The notes: generated by a model not told the origin, from the sequence alone. DNA of 26,215 bases from Bacteroidota bacterium (GCA_030691295.1 JAUYEQ010000517.1:1-26215), one strand, 5' to 3'. Positions 7,823 through 16,006 are shown, counted from the first letter of the stretch. Translations and numbers: made by a program.

Positions 7823-9037
7823 CTATTGCTCGTTATTTCCGGTCCAGTTTTCATCGTAAAGAAAATTGTTGTACGGAAAGCGTGTAACATGGATTTTCTT
7901 TACTTCTTCATATAAAGTATTCTTCAGCTCGTCAATATTTTCTTTTGTTTTTGCCGAAACGAACAGAGACGGAGTATTATTTTTTCCCATCCAGCTACTC
8001 TCCCATTCTTCCAGCGAAATATTGCTTTTTGTACGCGGGCTCAAATCATCTTCATGTTTTTCAACAAAAGTGAAGGCGTCGATTTTATTGAACACATAAA
8101 TTATTGGTTTATCGCCAGCCTGAATTTCGTTCAATGTCCGGTTCACCACCTCAATTTGTTCTTCGAACCCCGGATGCGAAATATCGACTATATGCATCAG
8201 GATATCTGATTCGCGCACTTCATCAAGTGTCGATTTGAATGATTCAACCAAGCCGTGCGGCAGTTTACGGATAAACCCAACAGTATCAGCCACCAGAAAT
8301 GGCAAATTGGCCACTACCATTTTACGAACGGTGGTATCAAGTGTGGCAAAAAGCTTGTTTTCAGCAAAAACTTCTGATTTACAAAGCAGGTTCATCATGG
8401 TCGATTTACCCACATTTGTGTATCCCACCAAGGCAACGCGCACCATTCTGCCGCGGTTTTTGCGCTGGGTAGTTTTTTGCTTGTCGATTTTTATCAACTG
8501 CTCCTTGAGCAGGGCAATTTTATCAAGTATGATCCGGCGGTCGGTTTCAATTTGCGATTCGCCCGGTCCACGCATCCCGATTCCACCACGCTGCCGTTCA
8601 AGGTGGGTCCAAAGTCTGGTCAACCGGGGCAACATATACTGATATTGAGCCAGTTCAACCTGCGTTTTAGCATGCGCGGTTTGCGCCCTTCCGGCGAAAA
8701 TATCCAGAATCAAAAAAGTTCTGTCCAGTATTTTACATTCCAGTTCTTTTTCAATGTTCCGAAGTTGAGTTGGACTCAGGTCATCATCAAAAATCACTGT
8801 GCCAATTTCATGCGCTTTTATATACTCACCAATTTCAGCAAGTTTTCCTGTGCCTACAAAAGTGGCGTGGTTCGGGATGTCTAACCGTTGCAGAAAATGT
8901 TTTTTCACCTCTGCACCTGCGGTGTCGGCCAAAAATGCCAGTTCGTCTAAATATTCCCTTGCTTTGGTTTCGTCCTGATCCCTGGTGATCAGTCCAACTA
9001 AAACAGCAGTTTCGGTTATGGGCGAATTTTCAATCAT
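7823..9037 (-). CDS. hflX: GTPase HflX
   Basis: A 404-residue ribosome-associated GTPase that splits stalled or hibernating ribosomes after stress. The N-terminal HflX domain (about 20-150) ends in the diagnostic RGPGESQIETDRR (156-168). It is followed by a helical linker and the G domain: G1 GYTNVGKST (205-213), G3 DTVGF (251-255), G4 NKID (317-320) and G5-like SAKT. Length is normal for the family. The gene sits between two TonB paralogues on the same strand but is separated from the upstream one by a terminator. It is probably transcribed on its own. Confidence 0.96.
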   Translation of the reverse strand: MIENSPITETAVLVGLITRDQDETKAREYLDELAFLADTAGAEVKKHFLQRLDIPNHATFVGTGKLAEIGEYIKAHEIGTVIFDDDLSPTQLRNIEKELECKILDRTFLILDIFAGRAQTAHAKTQVELAQYQYMLPRLTRLWTHLERQRGGIGMRGPGESQIETDRRIILDKIALLKEQLIKIDKQKTTQRKNRGRMVRVALVGYTNVGKSTMMNLLCKSEVFAENKLFATLDTTVRKMVVANLPFLVADTVGFIRKLPHGLVESFKSTLDEVRESDILMHIVDISHPGFEEQIEVVNRTLNEIQAGDKPIIYVFNKIDAFTFVEKHEDDLSPRTKSNISLEEWESSWMGKNNTPSLFVSAKTKENIDELKNTLYEEVKKIHVTRFPYNNFLYDENWTGNNEQ

Positions 9038-9051
9038 ATATTCAACAATTA

Positions 9052-9090
9052 CAAATAAAAAATCCTGGTTCCGTAGAGACAGAACCAGGA
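9052..9090 (-). terminator. Intrinsic terminator of second tonB-like gene
   Basis: A perfect 9-bp stem, TCCTGGTTC (9063-9071) with GAACCAGGA (9082-9090), has a 10-base loop. On the minus strand it runs into TTTTTTATTTG. It lies 26 bp after the TonB stop and 14 bp before hflX. Confidence 0.85.
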
Positions 9091-9115
9091 AATTTATAAA
9101 ATATTTAATTCTTTC

Positions 9116-9805
9116 TTACTGAAGTACAAAGTTGATTGGAACAGTGTAAGAAACCCTTACCGCTTTTCCACCTTGTTTTCCAGGTTTCCATTTTGGAAGG
9201 CTGTTCACAACACGTAAAGCTTCTTTGTCCAATGAAGGATCGACACCTCGGAAAATTTTTGCATTGGTTATAGTTCCGTCTTTTGCAACAACGAAATTAA
9301 CAAATACTTTCCCCTGAATGCCGTTTTCCTGAGCAATAACCGGATACTTAACCGACTGTGCAATAAAATTACGCAAAGCCAACTGACCACCCGGGAATTC
9401 AGGCATTTCTTCCACGATGAAGAATACAGGAGTGTCTTCATTTTCTTCTTCTTTGGCAGCTGAAACCTGCATTACAGCAGTAATAGCAGTTTTATCGGTT
9501 GCTTCTGAATCTTCAATTTCCAATTCGTCCTGAATATCGGTATTGTCATCAACAATCACCAACATATCAACCACTTTGGGTGGTGGTGGTGGCGGTGGTG
9601 GTGGTACCTGATCCTGACGGGTGATTGGAATAATCTCCTCTTCTACTGTCTGGTCAGACATTGATCCGAGAGAATCAACCTGACTAACCTTGTTTGTTGC
9701 TTCAAAACCGTACAAACAGATAGCAAGAGCGACCACCAACCCTAGCTGAACAAAGATATTCCTCTTGTTCTCGAGATCTGCTTTGGGTGATTTCTTGAGT
9801 TCCAT
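9116..9805 (-). CDS. Energy transducer TonB family protein (copy 2)
   Basis: A 229-residue TonB protein. It has a cytoplasmic basic N-terminus, one membrane helix (about 19-35), an uninterrupted nine-proline run in the periplasmic spacer (about residues 68-76), and the TonB C-terminal domain from about residue 130 (EEMPEFPGG, NGIQGKVFVNF, SLPKWKPGKQGG). It differs from copy 1 mainly in the spacer. The proline stretch should give a rigid arm across the periplasm. Receptor preference cannot be read. No exbB/exbD or receptor gene is adjacent. A strong terminator follows. Confidence 0.92.
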   Translation of the reverse strand: MELKKSPKADLENKRNIFVQLGLVVALAICLYGFEATNKVSQVDSLGSMSDQTVEEEIIPITRQDQVPPPPPPPPPKVVDMLVIVDDNTDIQDELEIEDSEATDKTAITAVMQVSAAKEEENEDTPVFFIVEEMPEFPGGQLALRNFIAQSVKYPVIAQENGIQGKVFVNFVVAKDGTITNAKIFRGVDPSLDKEALRVVNSLPKWKPGKQGGKAVRVSYTVPINFVLQ

Positions 9806-9941
9806 AATTTAGTGATATTAGTTTATTTCTTTAATGTAAGCACATCTAGTATTGAGGGGCTAAAGATAAAAAATAATATTCAAATACAATAATTGCACAC
9901 ATTTATTTAATTTTGACATTCTGAGCACGAAAAATATAAAG

Positions 9942-10823
9942 TTAATAGCGGCTGAAAATGATATGAACGTTTCTCTCCTTTACGTAAGGATATTTTGTTG
10001 GGAACTTACCTCTATTTCCTTTGCGTTCTGGTACGCAGAACGTAGGTTCTGTCAGGAAAATAAGTTCGTCTTTATGAACATCCAACACATAAAATTGGCC
10101 CAAAGCATCCAAGGCTCTTGTCAGTTCTGCATTATGACCGTATAGTCCATCGCCAGCTATAAAGTCAAATTCAATTCCTGAATCAATTGCCTGATTCACT
10201 AACTTTAAAGCCAGCTCAGGTTTTGTTTGAAATTTCTGATCCAGTTCGGGCACTCCTGCTTCATCACACCTTTGCTTGTCTTTTGTCCACGCTTCTGGTA
10301 AGAACAACTCCGTGCCCACCAAACTGCAAAATTTTTCATTGCCTAATGACACATGTACAGCAACCTGACAATTATCGACTTTGCCCACAACACCAGCATA
10401 TTGGCGAGCTACTCCTACTGATTTCAAACCCTTTTTCAGGTGTGAGGTTTCGTCGATTACAAGACCTGTCGGCAAGCCACTCTTTATTTTCTGTTCTCGT
10501 AATGAGCTGTCCACCGATTCCATCGTGACCGAATTCACATCAGATGCACTCCATTTACTCACAGACAGAAAATGTATATATCGCTTATAATCGGAATCAT
10601 TCACTTTTTCTACCATTCGTTCCATATTCTCATGTCCCTTTTCGCACTGTAACAGACCTGACAAATACTCTTCTGCAACATGCGTACAGCTCTTTGTGTA
10701 CACCTTAAATGTGTTATTATACTTGCTGTTAATCATCGTATTAAGGCTATTGCCGGAGAGATTATTGTGTTGGACTTTGTTGGAGAAATTTTTTTTATCT
10801 GCTCGTTTTGGCTTCATTGTCAA
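9942..10823 (-). pseudogene. IS701-family transposase, C-terminally truncated
   Basis: The 293-residue frame matches the first two thirds of IS701-type DDE transposases: GLVIDETSHLKKG (first catalytic Asp124), VARQYAGVVGKVDNCQ, and FDFIAGDGLYG (second catalytic Asp225). The frame stops soon after PYVKER. The C-terminal part with the third acidic residue is missing, so no active enzyme is expected. The likely native start is Met30 (MINSKYNNTF, position 10736), since the preceding residues look non-homologous. It lies between tonB copy 2 and the tRNA-Ala gene and is probably a dead element. Confidence 0.8.
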
Positions 10824-10963
10824 AACAATCAGAATGGATTAATAATGACTGTAAGATATTAATTATTAGCAATATAACAAAAATAATGTCTCGTTATTTC
10901 AATCTGGTAAAGTAGAAGTAAACGAAATCCATTTTCGCATTTCTGAATCCGCTCATTTTCAGC
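9951..10963. repeat. 11-bp inverted match flanking the IS701 remnant
   Basis: GCTGAAAATGA at 9951-9961 is matched in inverse orientation by TCATTTTCAGC at 10953-10963. The pair brackets the transposase remnant (about 1.0 kb), and the left copy lies in its last codons. It could be the terminal repeats of an internally deleted element, but 11 bases is short and no target duplication was found. Confidence 0.3.
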
Positions 10964-11047
10964 GTTTATCTGGCATAAATCTGGTAAATCACAAAAAACT
11001 GAAAGGTTTCGTGGGAAAAAGATAAAATTTTGGGTTTAGTTAAAGCG

Positions 11048-11075
11048 TTGCAGATGAAATATTTTTCTATATTTG
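11048..11075 (+). promoter_or_regulatory. Bacteroidota-type promoter of tRNA-Ala
   Basis: TATATTTG (11068-11075) fits the Bacteroidota -7 box TAnnTTTG. TTG at 11048-11050 is a plausible -33 element, with a spacer a little shorter than usual. The tRNA starts 12 bases after the -7 box, as expected for a short leader. Confidence 0.65.
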
Positions 11076-11086
11076 TCGCCTCGAAA

Positions 11087-11160
11087 GGGGGATTAGCTCA
11101 GTTGGCTAGAGCGTTTGACTGGCAGTCAAAAGGTCATCGGTTCGATTCCGATATTCTCCA
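11087..11160 (+). tRNA. tRNA-Ala(GGC)
   Basis: A 74-nucleotide cloverleaf. The acceptor stem is GGGGGAT with ATTCTCC, and the discriminator is A. The D-arm is GCTC...GAGC. The anticodon stem TTTGA/TCAAA encloses loop CTGGCAG, with anticodon GGC (reads GCC). The T-arm is ATCGG-TTCGATT-CCGAT. The acceptor stem has the G3:U70 wobble pair that identifies alanine tRNAs. CCA is not encoded (CTA follows). A strong terminator begins 9 bases downstream. Confidence 0.95.
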
Positions 11161-11169
11161 CTAAAAATC

Positions 11170-11207
11170 AAAGAGTTGCAAAAGTAAAAATTTGCAACTC
11201 TTTTTAT
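11170..11207 (+). terminator. Intrinsic terminator of tRNA-Ala
   Basis: A perfect 13-bp stem (11170-11182 with 11191-11203, core AGAGTTGCAAA) with an 8-base loop ends in a T-run. It would stop transcription just after the tRNA. Confidence 0.85.
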
Positions 11208-11471
11208 TTGCATACAGTTTGCATATATGCAGGTATTTTACTTCCGAAAGTCTTTAACCCATCTATTACTTTGAGTTGTACGCTCTCCACTTTTTGTACC
11301 TGTTTCCAAGGACGCAAAAGCTTTTTTGGTTGACCTAATGCAAAAAATTTAAGTTGCTTATAATCAATTAAATAATTGTGTAATAGTGCAAATAAGGTAA
11401 ATATGTTTAAAATTTTCTGTTTTCTTGCCAATATGTATTGTATTGAAAATTCGGCTTTGTCTTTTACTTGT
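11208..11471. other. Gene-free spacer between tRNA terminator and hipA
   Basis: No supported gene. It contains the 12-bp palindrome TGCATATATGCA at 11220-11231 and AT-rich sequence. A 75-codon open frame on the minus strand (11204-11431) overlaps the tRNA terminator side and resembles nothing I recognise. No repeat of the tRNA 3' end was seen that would mark an integration site. Confidence 0.5.
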
Positions 11472-12785
11472 CTATTCTTTCAAAGCAATGATTGTTTTTG
11501 TAATTGAATCTCTTAAGTTTTGTGCAACTTTCACTTTTTCTGCGTATTGCTGCCAATTGCTAACCACTAATTTTATTTCATCAATAATTTTTTCTCCCTT
11601 CTTGATATTGTTAGCAGAGGCAATGGTCAACAAGTCGGCTTTTGTTATATCCTTGTGTTTCCCATTTATACTCAGAGTATGCTGGCTTACCCACATATTA
11701 TTGGGATCATAGGAATAACAGACGTCATAAGCAGGAGACAGTTCCCATTTGTCATCTTTTTTAAGACGGAATGAAAAGTTTTTGGTGTGATCATCATAGT
11801 TTGTTGCCATGACGTTAAATACCATTCTTCGAAACATTTGTTCGGCTTCAGGATATGTAAGTTTTAGTACCCGCATGGTTTGGAATAGTTGTTCGTAACT
11901 GTATCCATACAAGTTATTGTAATCAAAGTGCTGAATTCCGCAAAAGGTTTGAATGTGATGTTTGGTGTCATGTCCCTCGCGGTCAAACCGTTTGGTCATG
12001 AAATGTGCTCGTCCGTTATTTTCCTCCAGCAAATGACAATCCATCATGTTGATGCCGCAATCTTTTGCCATCAAGTGGTAAGCATATTCCACTCTTCCAA
12101 AACCTTTACTTTCTCCAAATTGTGCATCATGAACTCCATCCAGTTTAATTAACCAATGATCAAAGCCTTTGGGAGCTTTGGCCTGTCCGGATTTCACTTC
12201 CCCAGTTTTGCTGTTATAGGCTATCACTGCTTTGGCCCGGGCTCCTCCAGCCGAAGTTCCTATTTTTAGGATTTCACTCATGGCTTTCTGCTCATCTTCT
12301 TTCAGATTGGTTTCGAAGCCTACTCGTTGATCAAGCATTCGTTGCGCCGTTTCAACTAAACTTTTTATTTCAATGGTTAGGGCCTGTTTCCCAGCTTTAA
12401 ACAGCGCCAGTTCAAACTCTAATGCACCCATTCCTCTTGACCCAATAAAGCACAACTGTTCTACAGGATTCATACTATCTGCCGGACGACCGTGTTGAGC
12501 TAACCATACATTGATTAACTGATTACCATACTTATCGGGTAATGCATCAGCCAACAAACCTGGCAATCCTTTGAATGTATCTATATTCTCACCCCGGGTT
12601 GGACGCAATTCGGGAAAAGAATAAATTCGAGACCCATTTTTTAATGGCATCTTAATTGGAGAAATGTCCCAACCCTTTGAAAGAAATTTGGTGTCGTACT
12701 GAAAACTGGCCAATCGTTTATCAGAGTCCCAACGGACAGCACCAACTAATTCTCCCCAAATTCTTACTTCAGCAAAATCTACCAT
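11472..12785 (-). CDS. hipA: Type II toxin-antitoxin serine/threonine kinase HipA
   Basis: A 437-residue HipA-family kinase; in E. coli the homologue phosphorylates glutamyl-tRNA synthetase and causes dormancy. The N-terminal HipA_N domain (about 5-120) is followed by the kinase core. SAGGARAK (178-185) matches the nucleotide/phosphate-binding loop, WLIKLD (211-216) carries the ATP-site lysine, YDDHTKNFSF (330-339) is the catalytic loop with Asp332 and Asn336, and PAYD (351-354) carries the metal-binding Asp. Length is close to E. coli HipA (440). The start overlaps the end of hipB by 7 bp, so the two are translated together. Confidence 0.93.
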   Translation of the reverse strand: MVDFAEVRIWGELVGAVRWDSDKRLASFQYDTKFLSKGWDISPIKMPLKNGSRIYSFPELRPTRGENIDTFKGLPGLLADALPDKYGNQLINVWLAQHGRPADSMNPVEQLCFIGSRGMGALEFELALFKAGKQALTIEIKSLVETAQRMLDQRVGFETNLKEDEQKAMSEILKIGTSAGGARAKAVIAYNSKTGEVKSGQAKAPKGFDHWLIKLDGVHDAQFGESKGFGRVEYAYHLMAKDCGINMMDCHLLEENNGRAHFMTKRFDREGHDTKHHIQTFCGIQHFDYNNLYGYSYEQLFQTMRVLKLTYPEAEQMFRRMVFNVMATNYDDHTKNFSFRLKKDDKWELSPAYDVCYSYDPNNMWVSQHTLSINGKHKDITKADLLTIASANNIKKGEKIIDEIKLVVSNWQQYAEKVKVAQNLRDSITKTIIALKE

Positions 12786-13132
12786 TCTGTATCTTCATTT
12801 GTGTTTTCTACCTCATTTTGATTTCTTGCCCGTTGTCTTTTGTTTTTTTGCAACTTCGCATATTCGATGGGGCTTATTTCGTTGCTTATTTGAAAAATAT
12901 CCATAATATGCAACAATTCTAGTACTCGCAAAACCTGAATTAAACTACTCAAAGTTACTTTTTCTCCTCGCTCCAACAAACTCAAGGTGGATCGGCTTAT
13001 ACCCGCAGCAGCCGACACTTCATCCTGCGTTTTATTTTGATTCAAACGATGGTGTTTGATGAAATTTCCAATGGTCGCACCTAGCGCTTTATCGCTCATA
13101 GAGACCCAGTTGTTGTATGAATTATCATTCAT
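12779..13132 (-). CDS. hipB: HipB-like XRE-family antitoxin/repressor
   Basis: A 117-residue protein. The XRE helix-turn-helix lies at about residues 20-78 (IGNFIKHHRLNQNKTQDEV, then AGISRSTLSLLERGEK). A charged C-terminal tail may contact HipA. It is the first gene of the pair and should bind HipA and repress the operon. The first ATG (13130-13132) lies inside inverted repeat 1. A second in-frame ATG at 13097-13099 (Met12, MSDKALGATI) still leaves the whole DNA-binding domain, so that shorter start is a real alternative. Confidence 0.9.
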   Translation of the reverse strand: MNDNSYNNWVSMSDKALGATIGNFIKHHRLNQNKTQDEVSAAAGISRSTLSLLERGEKVTLSSLIQVLRVLELLHIMDIFQISNEISPIEYAKLQKNKRQRARNQNEVENTNEDTEW

Positions 13133-13262
13133 AAAGCATATTTTAAGTCATTAATGTATGAATTTTGATTCAAATATATAAATTATTTGTTATCATGGAA
13201 TTATTGAATGAAATATCATTCATAAGAAGTATTTTATATATCTAATGAATGATAAATCATTC
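13116..13262. promoter_or_regulatory. Four inverted-repeat operator sites of hipBA
   Basis: Four TGAAT/ATTCA-type inverted repeats lie upstream of hipB. Site 1 (13116-13133) is TATGAAT-4 bp-ATTCATA. Site 2 (13159-13172) is TGAAT-4 bp-ATTCA. Site 3 (13205-13222) is TGAATGA-4 bp-TCATTCA. Site 4 (13247-13262) is GAATGAT-2 bp-ATCATTC. Centres are 41, 48 and 41 bp apart. Multiple operators are known for E. coli HipB; binding here is inferred from position and symmetry. Confidence 0.7.
13171..13178 (-). promoter_or_regulatory. Candidate -7 box of hipBA
   Basis: On the minus strand the sequence reads TATATTTG, a full match to TAnnTTTG, about 40 bp before the hipB ATG. It touches operator site 2. 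No clear TTTG -33 element is seen at the usual distance. Confidence 0.5.
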
Positions 13263-13665
13263 GCGAGTAATGGTTTTTTAAATTCATCGGAGTATTTGCA
13301 TTGGTAAATTTAATCCGAAAAGCTGCTACAGTGGGTTAGGATAGGGTGGGTGTGAGGTACGAAACACGAACACGTGGGGTGCTGAAGCTGGCGAGGTGAA
13401 CGAAATGAAATAGTGCAGTGAGGTACGAAAGGAACGGTTGAATGAGTGAGACGAACCGGCTGCAAGCATATGGCTGGACCTTCGCTAAACATAGTATCAC
13501 AGAAATCGATACTTTCATTTTCTTTATCCGGAGAACCAGTATTTTATGGAAAACAAAATCAACGTGCTAACCCGGAAGCCATACGGGAACTTCCTTCACA
13601 ATTTGACCTAACTGTAAGATCCAGAATAATATATAATTTATCTGGCTCTTAATTCTGGTTTCCTT
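13263..13665. other. Gene-free region with purine-rich repeated motif
   Basis: No gene can be supported. Bases 13326-13480 are strongly purine-rich on the plus strand and unlike the AT-rich flanks. GTGAGGTACGAAA occurs twice (13352-13364 and 13418-13430) and the shorter GAGGT starts three related units. A plus-strand frame up to 13652 has a protein-like end (ANPEAIRELPSQFDL) but no good start. A 7-bp inverted pair CCAGAAT/ATTCTGG (13621-13627, 13652-13658) follows the G3E GTPase stop and lacks a T-run. Structured RNA, a repeat family or a decayed gene are all possible. Confidence 0.45.
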
Positions 13666-14769
13666 TTAATCAAATGCAGGAACGATATGCTTAAACCTAT
13701 AGGTTGGATTTGGCCGACCGGGGCTCAACGAACGCAAGGCAACAATTTTAAACTTTAGGTTTCCTTTTGTGACGGCACTGAGCGTTTGGAGAACGATTTG
13801 TTCCAAAGCTTCAGGACTCATCTCAACTCGTGCATTCAAGGTCAAACGGGCTTTTTCACTTGTTCCGGCTAATCCGCGAAAGTTTAAAGTTTCGCCCCGA
13901 CCTGTTAAATTTCCAGTCAGGTAATTGTCACCAGCTTCAAGAATAAGTTTAACATGGCCAACTGATGCATTGAGACGGTCGAACTGCTGACTCAAATCCT
14001 TCAGGAGATTTGTGGAAAAATCATCCCAATTGGTCACCTCTCCACTCAATTCGATATTGGAGTTCAACCAACCCAAAACGGCTTCACCTTCAGCATAAAT
14101 ATCGTAATCAACTTCTGCCAATCGCTGACCAGCATCGGTACGGTTCATCACTTCTTTCAGCCACTCTTCAATTCCTTCGCCGGTAATTGCGCTTACTGTC
14201 ATTACATCGGCATCCGGGTAATTCAGTTTTACCTTTTCCTTTAGCAAAGCCATTTCATCAGTTTCAATCAGGTCAGCTTTGCTAATCAGGATAATATCGC
14301 TTTCTTCCAATTGTTTCCTGAAAATATACGCTGCGCTGGGATGCAATCCGGCAGTTCCGCCATTTAAAATATCAGTGAGATGAGCAGGATCGGCCATTAC
14401 CGAAAGCGGACTGATCAAAAGCTCATTTTTCATATTTTCTTTGAGTGGCTGGACAATGGTCGCCGACAGGTCGGTACAACTACCAACTGGTTCGGCAATA
14501 ATTACATCAGCATTGGCTTCTTCGCGAACCTGTTTCATCGCGCTAATCAGCCCGTTGAAATTACAACAGAAACAACTTCCACTTACTTCTGCAACTTTAA
14601 CTTCGTTGCGTAAAAGTAATGCTGTATCAACCAGTTCAGAAGCCTGATCGTTTGTAATCAGTCCTACCCGTTTTCCGTCGTTCATAATACGGCTGGCAGC
14701 TTCCCATAATAGGGTTGTTTTTCCGGCTCCGAGGAATCCTCCAACCAGAATAAGTCGTGTGGTTTTCAT
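13666..14769 (-). CDS. G3E-family (CobW/COG0523-like) GTPase
   Basis: A 367-residue GTPase with Walker A GGFLGAGKTT (10-19), the metal-binding CxCC motif at Cys66-Cys68-Cys69 (SGSCFCCNF), Glu93 of the switch region (AEPVG) and SKAD (163-166) as the guanine-specificity motif. The family loads or traffics metals (Zn, Co, Ni and others). The C-terminal part is not the usual short CobW_C domain and the function is not recognised. The gene follows the aquaporin gene by 10 bp and is the third gene after arsR, so it is probably co-regulated with metalloid handling; that is inference. A DNA-level terminator is not obvious. Confidence 0.85.
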   Translation of the reverse strand: MKTTRLILVGGFLGAGKTTLLWEAASRIMNDGKRVGLITNDQASELVDTALLLRNEVKVAEVSGSCFCCNFNGLISAMKQVREEANADVIIAEPVGSCTDLSATIVQPLKENMKNELLISPLSVMADPAHLTDILNGGTAGLHPSAAYIFRKQLEESDIILISKADLIETDEMALLKEKVKLNYPDADVMTVSAITGEGIEEWLKEVMNRTDAGQRLAEVDYDIYAEGEAVLGWLNSNIELSGEVTNWDDFSTNLLKDLSQQFDRLNASVGHVKLILEAGDNYLTGNLTGRGETLNFRGLAGTSEKARLTLNARVEMSPEALEQIVLQTLSAVTKGNLKFKIVALRSLSPGRPNPTYRFKHIVPAFD

Positions 14770-14779
14770 ATCTTCTTTT

Positions 14780-15613
14780 TTACTTTTTTATTGATTGGTC
14801 ATTTTCACAATCGCATCGAATCGATGAACGTTTCATGGCTGGTTCGACCACATATACAAAAAACAGCGCTGCGAGTATTCCGCCTATTATTGGTCCTAAA
14901 ATGTAAACGAAGAAAAATCCTCCGCTTTGATCGGGAAAAGCAGCGGCTCCCCACCCAGCAAGCCATGCAACCATCCGTGGAGCAAAATCACGTGCAGGAT
15001 TCAGTCCGGCCTGAGTCAATGGAGCAATGAGGCAAATTATTGAACTTACGGTCAGTCCAATAAATACTGGTGCCAGTGCTTCGTTCGGTCGTCCTAAATT
15101 ACAACCTTCAGTAAGAGCAAAAATCATCAGTAGCAACAAAAAAGTGCCAAAAGCTTCCGCTCCAATGGCAAGCGGTAATGAAACCACCGCTGTACTTCCG
15201 GAGACCGCATAATATTCGCCAAACATTTTGGCCGTTTGAACCGATTCCGCTGTACCCCGAATAATGTTGTGCGTAGTTTCGAAAGCCGAGATTGACGGTG
15301 AGAACAAGATATAGATAGCTAATCCTGCCAAAAAAGCTCCGGCGAATTGAGCGAGCAGATACACAGGCAATTTCCGGGCAGACATCCGTTTGCTGATAAC
15401 CATAGCCAGTGTAACTGCCGGATTCAGGTGAGCACAAGATAAATGACGTGTGAGGTAAATAGCAAGCGTCACACCAATTCCCCATGCAAGAGCAATCTGC
15501 ATGATTCCCTGATAAGCATTGAATAATATGGATACTGCAACCGATCCACATCCGAATAAAACGAGCAAAAAAGTGCCGAGAGCTTCGCCAATAAATTCTT
15601 TGGAGTGTCGCAT
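14780..15613 (-). CDS. Aquaglyceroporin / MIP-family channel
   Basis: A 277-residue channel with six membrane helices and both half-helix motifs: NPA at 64-66 (AHLNPAVTLA) and NPA at 205-207 (LNPARDF). The Asp after NPAR marks the GlpF/aquaglyceroporin side of the family. Such pores pass glycerol and also undissociated arsenite or antimonite. It lies directly downstream of an ArsR regulator (30-bp gap), as does the arsenite-exporting AqpS of rhizobia, so metalloid permeation is the favoured role. No glycerol kinase gene is adjacent. Confidence 0.88.
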   Translation of the reverse strand: MRHSKEFIGEALGTFLLVLFGCGSVAVSILFNAYQGIMQIALAWGIGVTLAIYLTRHLSCAHLNPAVTLAMVISKRMSARKLPVYLLAQFAGAFLAGLAIYILFSPSISAFETTHNIIRGTAESVQTAKMFGEYYAVSGSTAVVSLPLAIGAEAFGTFLLLLMIFALTEGCNLGRPNEALAPVFIGLTVSSIICLIAPLTQAGLNPARDFAPRMVAWLAGWGAAAFPDQSGGFFFVYILGPIIGGILAALFFVYVVEPAMKRSSIRCDCENDQSIKK

Positions 15614-15643
15614 CGACTAGTTGTTTAATTATTTTTGGTCATT

Positions 15644-15991
15644 CTATGCTATTTTTAAACTACAACAAAAATCCTCGGGCAGGTGCATAATTTTCAAAAA
15701 TCCGGCCAGAAGGACTTCCATTTCCTTTATTTTTTCAATGTCGAGGCAATAGACAATTTTAGCACCTTCCAGGCGCCCAAAAATCAAACCGGCATTCTTT
15801 AATTCCCTCATATGTTGATTAACTGTTGCACGGGTCAGAGGGAAATTATCGGAAATGTCGCCTGTCAGACAAGTCCTCGTTTGTGCTAAATATTGCAGGA
15901 TTTGTATTCGGGCAGGATGCGAAAGTGCTTTGAACAGATTGGCTCGTTGCTGAAGTTCTTTTTCGAAAAGTTCTGTTTTTGAGATGACCAT
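15644..15991 (-). CDS. ArsR-family winged-helix repressor
   Basis: A winged helix-turn-helix regulator of 115 residues from the chosen start. The DNA-binding segment is typical (LFKALSHPARIQILQYL, then FPLTRATVNQHMRELKNAGLI, wing EGAKIVYCL). Cysteines that could sense thiophilic metalloids are in TRTCLTGD and in the C-terminal DFCCSL pair. The first possible ATG (16019-16021) lies in the middle of a perfect palindrome, so I start at the next in-frame ATG (15989-15991, MVISKTELFEK). It heads an operon with the aquaporin and G3E GTPase and should repress it until the metalloid binds. Confidence 0.88.
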   Translation of the reverse strand: MVISKTELFEKELQQRANLFKALSHPARIQILQYLAQTRTCLTGDISDNFPLTRATVNQHMRELKNAGLIFGRLEGAKIVYCLDIEKIKEMEVLLAGFLKIMHLPEDFCCSLKIA

Positions 15992-16006
15992 TTTATTGAA
16001 ATTTGA

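Noticed and set aside
8235..8988. Plus-strand frames opposite hflX (135, 135 and 72 codons)
   Set aside because: Antisense to a conserved GTPase whose motifs are all in the minus frame; no independent support.
10901..10988. 11-bp direct repeat AATCTGGTAAA (10901-10911 and 10978-10988)
   Set aside because: Short and AT-rich, no further unit, no associated gene; it may be chance and does not define a target duplication of the IS701 remnant.
11204..11431. 75-codon open frame on the minus strand beside tRNA-Ala, considered as an integrase fragment
   Set aside because: No tyrosine-recombinase motif is visible and the frame overlaps the tRNA terminator. No repeat of the tRNA 3' end was found nearby, so there is no support for an integrated island.
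13310..13518. Two minus-strand 60-codon frames
   Set aside because: Antisense to purine-rich repeats, pyrimidine-rich codons give low-complexity Ser/Phe/Leu products, no start context and no family.
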